From Candidatus Woesearchaeota archaeon (GTDB lineage: Archaea; Nanobdellota; Nanobdellia; Woesearchaeales; GCA-023898365): 64,000 nt of DNA. The translations under genes were made by a program, and so were the position numbers. Under the pieces are notes generated by a model that did not search any database, had not been told where the DNA came from, and worked only from the letters and a program-made list of their open reading frames with translations. The stretch covers positions 930,001 through 994,000 of the forward strand of contig CP060219.1 in the NCBI GenBank assembly GCA_023898365.1. Direction: 5' to 3'. Every line of letters starts with the position of its first letter. The first letter of the stretch is position 1. Below are positions 25,417-33,373 of this stretch, one piece after another.

Positions 25417-25728
25417 TTAATGCTGTGTTGTACTTTCGCCGCTGTATTGCGATCTGATTGCTAGCAGATGTGCAACAGTGCCTACTTGGTTGTCAAAGGA
25501 ATTTTCTCTTCCTTTCTCTTGTGCTTCAACCACGCTTTGATAGTAGGCAACTAATGCGCCGTAGGCGGCTGATTGTTGCAGTTCCGGTTTTCCTTGCGCT
25601 TCACTGAGGACTTCTTCGAGTTGCATTCTTACACCTGCTATGCTCAAACCAGGTATGCGTGCAATAGAAGTTATTGCTCTGTCAACCAAACCCAATCCAC
25701 TATCTTGTCCTGTTCTTTGCGTATTCAT
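25417..25728 (-). CDS. Small hypothetical protein, 103 residues
   Basis: Not recognised. The protein is helical and Gln/Ala/Ser-rich, with a polar N-terminus, no signal peptide and no membrane segment. The frame is open for 20 further codons, but ATG 25728 is preferred: GTATATAAG lies about 41 bases upstream of it and GGTG 9 bases upstream, while the upstream extension would begin before the predicted transcription start. It is convergent with hup. Expression is likely because of the clear promoter; function unknown. Confidence 0.55.
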   Translation of the reverse strand: MNTQRTGQDSGLGLVDRAITSIARIPGLSIAGVRMQLEEVLSEAQGKPELQQSAAYGALVAYYQSVVEAQEKGRENSFDNQVGTVAHLLAIRSQYSGESTTQH

Positions 25729-25973
25729 TGGTATGCACCGAATTGGTTTGCACGTTTCTCTCTTATATACATTTGTATGATGGGGCACTTACTTTTGTTG
25801 TGGGTTTCTTTTTGGTTTTTTGATTGCAGATTTTTGTTTTATCCTTCGAATTCTGCCTTCTCAGCACGTTTCACAACCATATTCGTGTCTTGAACCTATA
25901 TTCTTGATAATCGAAATGTTTATATAGTAGTATACGTATTGGTATATTGTTTTAGTTTTTGGGGTTATAAACA

Positions 25974-26888
25974 ATGCAAATTCAAAGTGTACGGGATGTG
26001 GATGTGCGAAATGTCGCGCAAGAGCTTAAACAGAAAGGATTGGCAATAAGTGATGCGCAAGCAATAATGCTTGCAGAAACCATGGTGAAAACCACAAAAC
26101 GAGTTTCAAACGCGTCAGAAGAAAAACGTCACAGTAATGTCATGTATGGAACAAATGATGCAAAACATCGAAAAGAACAACGCATCAAAGAAGCTGACGA
26201 TGCAGAAAAAGAAAAACGCACCATCAAAGATGGACCGACCTCTTCCTATCAAAGCATTTCCTCACTTAAAGAACAAGTAAAACGAATGTTGGAACGACAT
26301 CCAAACAGTGTCGGAAACTTTTATGTTCATAACGATCCTCGTTTGCGAAAACAACCAGTAATGAAGGAAGAAGCAACACCGCAAACATCAGTAGTGCAAG
26401 AATTGCATCAAGAGCTAACAGAGCTCCAAGAAGATCCCTTCACTGAATTACAGCAAGACATGCAAGAAACAAACGAAGAGATCATGGAAGACTTACAAGA
26501 ACTCGCCGTCCAAGATGATCTTGCAGAGAGGGATGATCCCTTTGCAACCCTATCATCGGAAGTATCGGCAAGCCCGGGAGAAATTGGTGAGACAAGACAG
26601 CAAGAAGAACAGATGCAGCAACTTTTCCCTGATGGGCAAAAACTAGAAGACGATTTCATAATGAACACAAAGCAAGAAGAAGTGGCGGTTTCAGAGCACC
26701 CCCTCAATCCTCCCCAAACCCCTACAACAAATTCTCCAAGCTCTGGAGCTGCTCTTCATTCTTCTTCTCCTCCCACCCTTGAAGAAGAACGAGAAGCAAG
26801 ACGTCAAGCCATTCTCCAAAATCCAAACGAGAAAACAAAAGGCATGATGGAAGCAAACGTTGACTTAACAAATATTTTTCGGGTGTAA
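25974..26888 (+). CDS. Hypothetical acidic, largely disordered protein
   Basis: A 304-residue protein that I do not recognise. Residues 1-110 are mixed-charge and helical (VAQELKQKGLAISDAQAIML, then a Lys/Glu-rich segment). Residues 125-300 are strongly acidic and rich in Gln, Glu, Pro and Ser (for example LTELQEDPFTELQQDMQETN), so they are probably disordered or a long coiled coil. It has no signal peptide. A GTTTATATAG box lies about 50 bases upstream, with a second TTATAAAC right before the ATG. A 33-codon ORF with a membrane segment begins 4 bases after its stop and may be coupled to it. Confidence 0.65.
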   Translation: MQIQSVRDVDVRNVAQELKQKGLAISDAQAIMLAETMVKTTKRVSNASEEKRHSNVMYGTNDAKHRKEQRIKEADDAEKEKRTIKDGPTSSYQSISSLKEQVKRMLERHPNSVGNFYVHNDPRLRKQPVMKEEATPQTSVVQELHQELTELQEDPFTELQQDMQETNEEIMEDLQELAVQDDLAERDDPFATLSSEVSASPGEIGETRQQEEQMQQLFPDGQKLEDDFIMNTKQEEVAVSEHPLNPPQTPTTNSPSSGAALHSSSPPTLEEEREARRQAILQNPNEKTKGMMEANVDLTNIFRV

Positions 26889-26892
26889 ATTT

Positions 26893-26994
26893 ATGCTCTT
26901 GTGGACGATACAGAATTTTGACGTGGTGCTCACTGTACTAACAACTATTGGCACAACAGTCTCTTTGTTCGTCCACAATCTTTTTTCTTTCTAA
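26893..26994 (+). CDS. Possible 33-residue membrane peptide
   Basis: An ATG four bases after the previous stop opens a 33-codon frame whose product is almost wholly hydrophobic (FDVVLTVLTTIGTTVSLFV), enough for one membrane span. Its DNA also contains a perfect 10-bp inverted repeat, TTGTGGACGA at 26899-26908 and TCGTCCACAA at 26969-26978, that could close a large hairpin around the ORF. No SD is visible, so translation would rely on coupling to the gene before it. Real coding is uncertain. Confidence 0.35.
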   Translation: MLLWTIQNFDVVLTVLTTIGTTVSLFVHNLFSF

Positions 26995-27083
26995 GAATAC
27001 TTTCTTAACAGAACATCTTATTGTTCTACTTTCTCTTCTCAAAACAGTATCTTCTGAGAATTTTATTTTAACAAACAAAGAAT

Positions 27084-27362
27084 CTAATTGAGTTGTTCAG
27101 TTCGTAGACCAGGATATAATAATTTAACATTCTCAACAGGCTTGCCAAGAATTCTCTTCACTTCCTCAGGCAAACCACTCTCTTTAACTGCAATTCCAAA
27201 CTGACTCATATGCGCTGGCCGATCAACATACAACGTATGCCTAATCGTTCCATCGTGATCGATCCAGTAGGATTCAGAAATACACCCATGACCTCCGAGA
27301 TTGCCAACAACAGTTGATCGTACAGCAATACCGTCCTTGTCATAGTATACTGTATGTTCCAT
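27084..27362 (-). CDS. Small hypothetical protein, 92 residues
   Basis: Not recognised. It starts with two similar beta-type segments, TVYYDKDGIAVRSTVVG (about 4-20) and SYWIDHDGTIRHTLYVD (about 31-47), which read like an internal duplication around a D-x-DG turn, and then a short helical part. It has no signal peptide. The ATG is preceded by TATTTAAGG about 33 bases upstream, so it has its own promoter. It lies downstream of cbf5 on the same strand with a 53-base gap. Confidence 0.6.
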   Translation of the reverse strand: MEHTVYYDKDGIAVRSTVVGNLGGHGCISESYWIDHDGTIRHTLYVDRPAHMSQFGIAVKESGLPEEVKRILGKPVENVKLLYPGLRTEQLN

Positions 27363-27415
27363 GAGAATGATTGCAAGAGATAACTTCCTTAAATAGATTT
27401 TCTTTTCAAATCCGC

Positions 27416-28411
27416 TTATTTTGATGCCAAGATGTTTTCTATTTTTGGATACACCGATGGATCCATGAAGACTTGTGAGCTTTTTACAGCAATGCCCTTT
27501 TCTTTTTGGCGTAAGTCCTTGCCGTGCACAAGAGCAGTTCCCACACTGACCAATTCATTTTTCAGCGAAAGAAGAGCAACGCTATCATCGCGCGCAAGTT
27601 CAATCTCAAACTTATTAATGCCCGGAATTTTAAGTGTTGAACCAGTACATAATGAGTTAATAGCACTATCCTCGACCCAGATTTTAGGCAAGTGTTCAAC
27701 TGCCCGCTCAAGAGGGAGCAGCATCTTGCGAAGTTTTGTCTCATCTCCTTCTTTCGTGTAATAATAAAATGCGTCCTTAAGATCGTGAAGGGTAACAGCA
27801 TCTTTTTCAGAAAAGGGACCTGCCATGGTTCTGCGAAGCTCAGCCATGTGCGCGCCGCAACCAAGTTTTTGACCAATATCACTACACAGTTTTCGCATAT
27901 ACGTACCTGCTTGACATTGCACGCGAAACAAATAATCTCTGCCCTTGGCATCCAGGAGTTCAATTTCGTAAATGGTGCGAAATCGTTGCCGACGTTTCAC
28001 CGCGCTCTTTACTGGAGGAAGTTGGTTGATGCGACCAAGAAAAGACATAATTGCTTTATTGACGACATCAGGCGCTAAATCATCATGCACATGCATGAGC
28101 ACAACATATTCTTTTCCTGCAGGAAGCAAGTTTTGTACAACGCGCGTTCCTTTTCCAAGAGCGACAGGAAGAACACCAACAACTTTTGGATCAAGCGTGC
28201 CTGAATGGCCTGTCTTCTTTATGCCAAGAATATCTCTGACATAACTAGACACTTGGTGGCTTGTAGGGCCAGCGGGCTTATCAATAATAACAATGCTTGA
28301 TGTGAGCAATTCTTGAATAGAACGGTCTTCAGGGCGCTTTCCAAATTTAGGATCTGTTGTGTTCTTCGTTCTTTGAAATACTTTTCCAGTGCGTTTCTGC
28401 CAACCAAACAT
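27416..28411 (-). CDS. cbf5: tRNA/rRNA pseudouridine synthase Cbf5 (TruB family)
   Basis: A 331-residue archaeal Cbf5, the catalytic subunit of H/ACA ribonucleoproteins that convert uridine to pseudouridine in rRNA. The catalytic Asp is in GHSGTLDPKVVGVLPVALG (about 93-111). IDKPAGPTSH is at about 43, and the nucleotide-binding stretch GTYMRKLCSDIG at about 169. A C-terminal PUA domain covers about 250-325 (NSLCTGSTLKIPGINKFE). Length and N-terminal extension are those of archaeal Cbf5 rather than bacterial TruB. It starts 3 bases after the stop of a winged-helix gene, forming a two-gene operon. Confidence 0.93.
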   Translation of the reverse strand: MFGWQKRTGKVFQRTKNTTDPKFGKRPEDRSIQELLTSSIVIIDKPAGPTSHQVSSYVRDILGIKKTGHSGTLDPKVVGVLPVALGKGTRVVQNLLPAGKEYVVLMHVHDDLAPDVVNKAIMSFLGRINQLPPVKSAVKRRQRFRTIYEIELLDAKGRDYLFRVQCQAGTYMRKLCSDIGQKLGCGAHMAELRRTMAGPFSEKDAVTLHDLKDAFYYYTKEGDETKLRKMLLPLERAVEHLPKIWVEDSAINSLCTGSTLKIPGINKFEIELARDDSVALLSLKNELVSVGTALVHGKDLRQKEKGIAVKSSQVFMDPSVYPKIENILASK

Positions 28412-28414
28412 TCT

Positions 28415-28825
28415 TTACTCCTCAAGACCAAGTTGTTCATCAATAATATCTGCAATGCTCGAGAGATCCTTTAATGCTTGCTCAGTTTCTTGCTGCAAGG
28501 ACTTCACAAGCAATTTAAGCGTTCTTACTTTCAAAAAATACCTACTATTTTGCGTTTCGACAAGGCGAGATTCGAGGAGCTTATTCAAATGGTGAATAAT
28601 GGTTCCTCTCGTTAATCCCGTAGCATAAGCAATTTCATCACTCGTTAACCCATCTCTGCTCTTCTTTCGATGACGAAGCAACGTGATGAAAATACGAAAA
28701 CAACTCTTATCCTTATCACGTTGGTTAAACAATCCAATGGAGCCACCAAACCACTGCAGCAGTTCGTTAATATTTCTCTCACGTGGACGTTCAGTGCGAA
28801 TAAGCGTAATTCTCGTAATGCGCAT
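28415..28825 (-). CDS. Winged-helix transcription regulator upstream of cbf5
   Basis: A 136-residue protein with a central winged-helix domain (about 45-100): HRKKSRDGLTSDEIAYATGLTRG as helix-turn-helix, then TIIHHLNKLLESRLVETQN and a beta wing (RYFLKV). A C-terminal helix likely serves dimerisation. The ArsR/MarR-like fold is common among archaeal regulators. GTATATAAAA about 33 bases before the ATG is its promoter. It is co-transcribed with cbf5 and may regulate that operon or act elsewhere; no operator is obvious. Confidence 0.8.
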   Translation of the reverse strand: MRITRITLIRTERPRERNINELLQWFGGSIGLFNQRDKDKSCFRIFITLLRHRKKSRDGLTSDEIAYATGLTRGTIIHHLNKLLESRLVETQNSRYFLKVRTLKLLVKSLQQETEQALKDLSSIADIIDEQLGLEE

Positions 28826-28951
28826 ACACGAAAAAGAGTGTTTGCTGTTTTATATACTTTATCTTAAAAATGAGGTGAATAAGAGTTCCCTCTTGTTTTT
28901 CTCTTCTTAAGTAATGAAATATTTTTAAAGAAGCGAATTTGCCTTTCCCGC

Positions 28952-29797
28952 ATGAAGGGTTTGCTTGCAAAATTGTTTCCTGCAGATCAAGTATTTGGTG
29001 CTGAAGAACAAGAGTTGTTTGTTTCAGCAAACAGCATAGGGATGTCGATGCTTGATAGAATTATTAGGGACTACAAGCGATTAATGGAACAAGTAAACAA
29101 AACAGGACTTGCACAGAATCCGCAAGGTGAGGTCACCCTGCTTGACACGACCCGCCTCCAAGGAGGATTACAAGGACTCCTTACTCTAGCCGCAACAATT
29201 CGTGGATCCCCAAGAGATGTATATGCGCTTGCCTTACACGAATTCAACGAAACAATAAACGAACCTGACATATCAGTTCGCTTACACCTCTATGATGCTG
29301 CAAGAACCCTCCTTGAATCATTACCTTCTCAAGAGCGTCATCATGAGCGATTACTGCTTGCAACACTGGTGCATGAAAGCCATCTTAACGATCAACTCAT
29401 GCTCGCATCTGCAACCATTCCCGAAGATCTTGATAGACGCGCCGTGCTCCTTGCATCACGAATGGTTATGTATTCCCAACTTGACGCAACCGAACATCGC
29501 TACATAGGGCAAGCATTCGTGTTTCACGCACAACGATCAACAGCGATGCACTATGCAGAGCGATGTGAATTCTTTGCATGGGGAATAACACACATTGAAT
29601 CATCACTTGTCATGAAAGGATCTGCGAACACACTCTACATCCTAGGATCAGCACTCGCAGACTTTAGCGAAGTTGTTTTTGAATCAGAAAAGCGTGATGC
29701 TCTGCGAGAACAAGCAAGAGAAGTTCTATGGCGATCATACGAACTTGAAAAAAAACAAGAAGTGCTCGACACAATCGAAAAACTTGATGATGAATAA
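28952..29797 (+). CDS. Hypothetical helical protein, 281 residues
   Basis: Not recognised. The sequence consists of successive amphipathic helices with small-residue packing positions (for example VYALALHEFNETINE near 90, ERCEFFAWGITHIESSL near 205, SYELEKKQEVLDTIEKL at the end), suggesting a TPR-like alpha-solenoid. There is no signal peptide or transmembrane segment. ATATTTTTAAAG about 30 bases before the ATG fits a short-leader promoter. It is followed after 14 bases by a membrane protein gene, so the two probably form an operon. Confidence 0.65.
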   Translation: MKGLLAKLFPADQVFGAEEQELFVSANSIGMSMLDRIIRDYKRLMEQVNKTGLAQNPQGEVTLLDTTRLQGGLQGLLTLAATIRGSPRDVYALALHEFNETINEPDISVRLHLYDAARTLLESLPSQERHHERLLLATLVHESHLNDQLMLASATIPEDLDRRAVLLASRMVMYSQLDATEHRYIGQAFVFHAQRSTAMHYAERCEFFAWGITHIESSLVMKGSANTLYILGSALADFSEVVFESEKRDALREQAREVLWRSYELEKKQEVLDTIEKLDDE

Positions 29798-29811
29798 GTA
29801 GGTGAAACGTA

Positions 29812-30264
29812 ATGGAAGAACAGCTTGGACAAGAACCAGCACCTGTTGGAACGGGTAGAACATTGGTAAACGCTCTCTTACCGGTGGCTTTAGGAGTAGG
29901 CGCTGCAATAGGGATTCATGAACTGAGTGACTTCGTTGGAATGGAAGGAGCTAGGGCTGCATTAGACGCCTCTGAAGCATATTCGGGACATGTTGGACGA
30001 ACGATACTCTACAATATGGCAATCATAGCGCAATTAGGTGCTGAAGTATTTGGCGGATTATCCGTAGCACTCGTCTCAAGAGCAGCACTTACCAGACATC
30101 ACACGCGCGAAACAGCAGCATATATGCGGGAATTAGAACAAGCACTTCGAGATGACGGCACCTGCACAAATCTTGATCTTCCAGGATCAGCCGGACAGCG
30201 CATATATGAAATGGAACAAGACTCGCGAGCACCCTCGCCACATAATTACCGGCACCGACCATAA
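29812..30264 (+). CDS. Hypothetical membrane protein, 150 residues
   Basis: Not recognised. Two hydrophobic segments, about residues 22-40 (ALLPVALGVGAAIGIHEL) and 66-90 (ILYNMAIIAQLGAEVFGGLSVA), suggest a two-pass membrane protein with a charged C-terminal region (TRHHTRETAAYMRELEQALR) in the cytoplasm. GTAGGTG about 9 bases before the ATG serves as an SD. The gene lies 14 bases downstream of the helical protein gene and is likely co-transcribed with it. Confidence 0.6.
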   Translation: MEEQLGQEPAPVGTGRTLVNALLPVALGVGAAIGIHELSDFVGMEGARAALDASEAYSGHVGRTILYNMAIIAQLGAEVFGGLSVALVSRAALTRHHTRETAAYMRELEQALRDDGTCTNLDLPGSAGQRIYEMEQDSRAPSPHNYRHRP

Positions 30265-30300
30265 CTACTGTTTTAAACAGGTGTGGCAAATACACCGTAG

Positions 30301-30804
30301 ATGGGAAAAAAAATTATTGTGCGCGAACACTATCAACAAACCTACGCTTACGAATTGACCGCGCCACAAGGAAAAAACTTCGACCCTGAATTCACACCAG
30401 AACTCACCCCGCAAGAAATGCTCTCACTTGGCGTGTTTAACGGCTACTACTTTCTTGGCACCATTCCAAAAGAATTTCCTGCCTTGTGGTTTGCAAAAGC
30501 AAAAGTATCTGATCATCCAAACCCCGAACTAAACTTCTTTAAAATCTCCGCATCACAACCACTTGCCATTTGGCAAGCAAAAGGATGGATATGTCAAGAT
30601 GATCCGCTCGGTTGGTTTCAATGGTACTGCAGATATTACTTCGGACGACGCCATCCAGACGATGCAAGACAAATCAATCGCTGGAAAGCAATAGCGCGAC
30701 ACATAGGTCAAATCAAAAAGAACTGCTATCCTGGAGACCTCATGTGCAGAAGAAAACAACGACAAGCATTATTACACTGGGCACGAGACGCGAGAAAGTA
30801 TTGA
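30301..30804 (+). CDS. Conserved hypothetical protein, Trp-rich
   Basis: A 167-residue protein with many aromatic residues. Notable segments are LTPQEMLSLGVFNGYYFLG (about 38-56), FPALWFAKAK and PLGWFQWYCRYYFGRRHPDD (about 101-120), followed by a basic helix with IKKNC. I think it belongs to a widely spread but uncharacterised family found also in bacteria, but I cannot name it. It has no signal peptide or membrane span. It may be transcribed with the two genes before it (36-base gap). The basic C-terminal half could bind nucleic acid; that is speculation. Confidence 0.65.
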   Translation: MGKKIIVREHYQQTYAYELTAPQGKNFDPEFTPELTPQEMLSLGVFNGYYFLGTIPKEFPALWFAKAKVSDHPNPELNFFKISASQPLAIWQAKGWICQDDPLGWFQWYCRYYFGRRHPDDARQINRWKAIARHIGQIKKNCYPGDLMCRRKQRQALLHWARDARKY

Positions 30805-30931
30805 TACTTGTTTTTTATGGCGTTTATTCTTAAAGATAGGTTAGAAAAAAATCTCAAACAGACAAGTCAGTTCCTCTACTCGTAAAAAAACAGAAAATTT
30901 TATATAATAATATATTTACCTTAAAGTGACA

Positions 30932-31267
30932 ATGAGTGATGCAGCTTTTAGTGAAATGTTAAAGAAGTTAGCGAGTGTAACGCCAGGATTGGTAAGAGTA
31001 GTAACTACTATGCCTTCGCTTGAAATCGCTTTAGCGGCTGACGGAAGTCAACAATCGAGGAGGTTGCATGACTCATTAAGATCAACACACAAAAGTACAA
31101 TTAATGGATACTTAGCACAATATAGATTAATTCAAGATGCATTCAACAATTATTTAGAAACTGTTGAAAGCCAAGAATCTAAGTCTGAAATAGAAGCATA
31201 TACGCCTTTTTTTGAAGACACTATAACTTTTTTGGAAACGGCACTAAGTCTCTATGAAAAGGATTGA
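30932..31267 (+). CDS. Small hypothetical protein, 111 residues
   Basis: Not recognised. A helical, soluble, Ser/Thr-rich protein of low complexity. A GTG two codons earlier is in frame, but ATG 30932 is preferred because a TTTATATAA box about 30 bases before it predicts the transcript start close to it. The base composition is more AT-rich than its neighbours, which may mean a recent arrival. The following 166 bases up to tRNA-Ser hold no gene that I can see. Confidence 0.55.
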   Translation: MSDAAFSEMLKKLASVTPGLVRVVTTMPSLEIALAADGSQQSRRLHDSLRSTHKSTINGYLAQYRLIQDAFNNYLETVESQESKSEIEAYTPFFEDTITFLETALSLYEKD

Positions 31268-31433
31268 ACTAACGAAAAAGAATATAACGGAAGAATTCTT
31301 TGCGCGTCATTTCTCCAAATTTCTTTCGCTTTGATCAAGAAACTGCTGATAATCTCAACGATAAAATTAAAAATAGATCTCAAAGGCAGGTTACACAAAA
31401 GACGCCAATCTTTTATTAACAGAAAATAAAGAA

Positions 31434-31516
31434 CGCCACGGCCCGGATTTGAACCGGGAATTCCGTGAGGAACCAGCTCTCAAGGCTGGCGCAATACCAG
31501 ATTATGCGACCGTGGC
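31434..31516 (-). tRNA. tRNA-Ser (TGA)
   Basis: An 83-base class II tRNA with acceptor stem GCCACGG/CCGTGGC and discriminator G, as expected for serine. The anticodon arm is CCAGC-ctTGAga-GCTGG. The long variable arm has a TTCC/GGAA stem, and the T arm is CCCGG-TTCAAAT-CCGGG. No intron; CCA is not encoded. Partial copies of its 5' end follow upstream (see the repeat entry). Confidence 0.93.
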
Positions 31517-31660
31517 AAAAAACGTGTTTTTTGGTGATAGGTTGCGGTGTGAAAACGTGAAACGTTTGATCACTTGCGACTGTGGTAAAGGTCTTTTCTT
31601 CGTGCTTTTCTAGGTCGCGACCGACAATTCTATTGGCGTGCATACGACCGTGGCAAAAAG
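31506..31660. repeat. Three partial copies of the tRNA-Ser 5' end
   Basis: The plus-strand sequence GCGACCGTGGCAAAA at 31506-31520 is the 5' end of tRNA-Ser plus flanking bases. It recurs as GCGACTGTGGTAAAG at 31576-31590 and ACGACCGTGGCAAAAAG at 31644-31660, spaced 70 and 68 bases apart. The outer two share 15 identical bases. No complete second tRNA is present. This could be decayed tandem tRNA duplication or the footprint of past integration into the tRNA gene. Confidence 0.5.
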
Positions 31661-31722
31661 GATTATATGTGTTTTCTATTCGTTTTTAAAGGTTGTTACT
31701 TTGTTTAGGCGCCATAAGGTTT

Positions 31723-32679
31723 ATGAATTCTCTCTTCTTCTTCACTTCCATGCTTCCTCGTTTCAAATCTAAGGCGTTTCTTGCTCCGATGGCTGGTGTG
31801 TCAGATTATTTCTTTCGTGAACGTTGTTTAGTGCAGGGTGCAGGTCTTGTTGTTTCTGAGCTTACGAGTGTTGAAGGTTTGGCAAGAGGCCATTATGTGC
31901 AGCGTAAGGATTCTGATTTGTCCATTCTTGCGTCAAGGCCACAGTCTCCTCTTTCTATTCAACTTTTCGGCAGCGATGTAAAGACCAGCTTGAAAGCAGT
32001 TGATCTTGTCGAACCGTACTGTGATATTATTGATTACAATCTTGGTTGTCCTGCACCGCATATTACCAAGCAAGAAGCAGGTGCAGCATTATTAGCGAAG
32101 GATGAGGCGCTCAAAAAACTCTTTTCTGCATTAGTAAAACATAGTGATAAACCTATTACGGCAAAAATAAGGGCTGGCATCTCGGAGAATAACCTTGTGC
32201 ATATCAAGATTGGCAAACTTCTTGAGCAGGAAGGAGTTGATATGATCTCGCTCCATGCGAGAACAGTAAAGCAGGGGTATAGTGGAACTGCACAGCTTGA
32301 ATGGATCAAGGAACTTAAAGATACTCTTGACATTCCTGTCTGTGGCAATGGTGACATCACCACCCCTGTTCAAGCAAAACAAATGATGGAACAAACAGGC
32401 TGTGACTTTGTGATGGTGGGGCGAGGCGCGAGAGGAAACCCGTTTATATTCAAACAAATTCATGAGTATTTTGAAACGGGCACTTACAAAAATCCAACTG
32501 ATCTTGCAATAAAGCAAGAATTCCTTTCTTATCTTGATTGTCTCACCGATCATTTCTCACTTGCCTCTATTAAGGCGAAAGCAATGCTCTTTACAAAAAA
32601 CTTAAAAGGAGCAAGTGTTCTAAGAACAGCTATTGCAAACGCATCATCTGTTGATGCGGTGCGTGAGGTTTTTTCATGA
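31723..32679 (+). CDS. dus: tRNA-dihydrouridine synthase
   Basis: A 318-residue flavoenzyme that reduces uridine to dihydrouridine in tRNA D-loops. The FMN barrel starts with FLAPMAGVSDYFFRERC (about 19-35). The catalytic Cys is in YNLGCPAPHITKQEAGAALL (about 105). Later elements are SLHARTVKQGYSG, CGNGDI and MVGRGARGNPFIF. A shorter C-terminal helical domain completes it. The frame is open from a TTG upstream; ATG 31723 is chosen because TTTTTAAAG at about 31684 predicts transcription from about 31712. ATG 31750 is another possibility closer to the barrel. The stop overlaps rnhB (ATGA). Confidence 0.9.
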   Translation: MNSLFFFTSMLPRFKSKAFLAPMAGVSDYFFRERCLVQGAGLVVSELTSVEGLARGHYVQRKDSDLSILASRPQSPLSIQLFGSDVKTSLKAVDLVEPYCDIIDYNLGCPAPHITKQEAGAALLAKDEALKKLFSALVKHSDKPITAKIRAGISENNLVHIKIGKLLEQEGVDMISLHARTVKQGYSGTAQLEWIKELKDTLDIPVCGNGDITTPVQAKQMMEQTGCDFVMVGRGARGNPFIFKQIHEYFETGTYKNPTDLAIKQEFLSYLDCLTDHFSLASIKAKAMLFTKNLKGASVLRTAIANASSVDAVREVFS

Positions 32680-33317
32680 TTGTCGGGGGAATTGATGAAG
32701 CAGGACGAGGACCAGTCATTGGTCCAATGGTTATGGCCTTAGTTGAATGTCCAGAACTTCGCCTTGCAGAATTAAAAGAACTTGGTGTTAAAGATTCTAA
32801 ACTCTTAAGTCCTCGTCAACGCGAAGAAATCTATGAAGTTCTTGTCAGAGATTTTGACGTGCATAAAATAATTTTACACCCGCAAGATATTGATGCTGCA
32901 CTTACTGATCCTTCTATGAATCTTAACAAGCTTGAAGCAAAGGCAAGCGCTAGTCTCTTAGCTGAGAGTCTGGCAGAAAAAGTTATTCTTGATTGTCCAA
33001 GTGTTAATCAAATAGGTTATCTTGATCAATTACGCACGTTCACTAAGGTGGACAAAGAACTCATAGCTGAACATAAAGCTGATGAAAAATATGTAATTGT
33101 TGGTGCAGCCTCAATTATTGCCAAAGTAACCAGGGATAGAATAATTGATGAGCTAAAGAAAAAGATTGGCATTGATTTTGGCTCGGGGTATCCATCGGAT
33201 CCGAAGACGATTGCGTTCATTAAAGCACACTATAAGGATTTTGATTTCTTTAGAAAAACGTGGAAGACGTATAAGAATGCTGCGCAAAAGATGAGTTTGC
33301 AGGGTTTTATGCGCTAA
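32676..33317 (+). CDS. rnhB: Ribonuclease HII
   Basis: A 213-residue RNase HII that removes RNA from RNA-DNA hybrids and single ribonucleotides from DNA. The acidic active site is visible: GGIDEAGRGPVIGP (Asp and Glu at about 7-8), LILDCPS-type strand ILDCPS near 107, and ADEKYVIVGAASIIAKVTRD (about 130-149). Length is normal for the archaeal enzyme. It begins inside the dus stop (ATGA), giving a dus-rnhB operon. Confidence 0.95.
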   Translation: MIVGGIDEAGRGPVIGPMVMALVECPELRLAELKELGVKDSKLLSPRQREEIYEVLVRDFDVHKIILHPQDIDAALTDPSMNLNKLEAKASASLLAESLAEKVILDCPSVNQIGYLDQLRTFTKVDKELIAEHKADEKYVIVGAASIIAKVTRDRIIDELKKKIGIDFGSGYPSDPKTIAFIKAHYKDFDFFRKTWKTYKNAAQKMSLQGFMR

Positions 33318-33373
33318 GACTCGGTAGAAAAGCATTTAAAGATGCTCTTATTGCAGGATCAAGGGGTTTTCAC

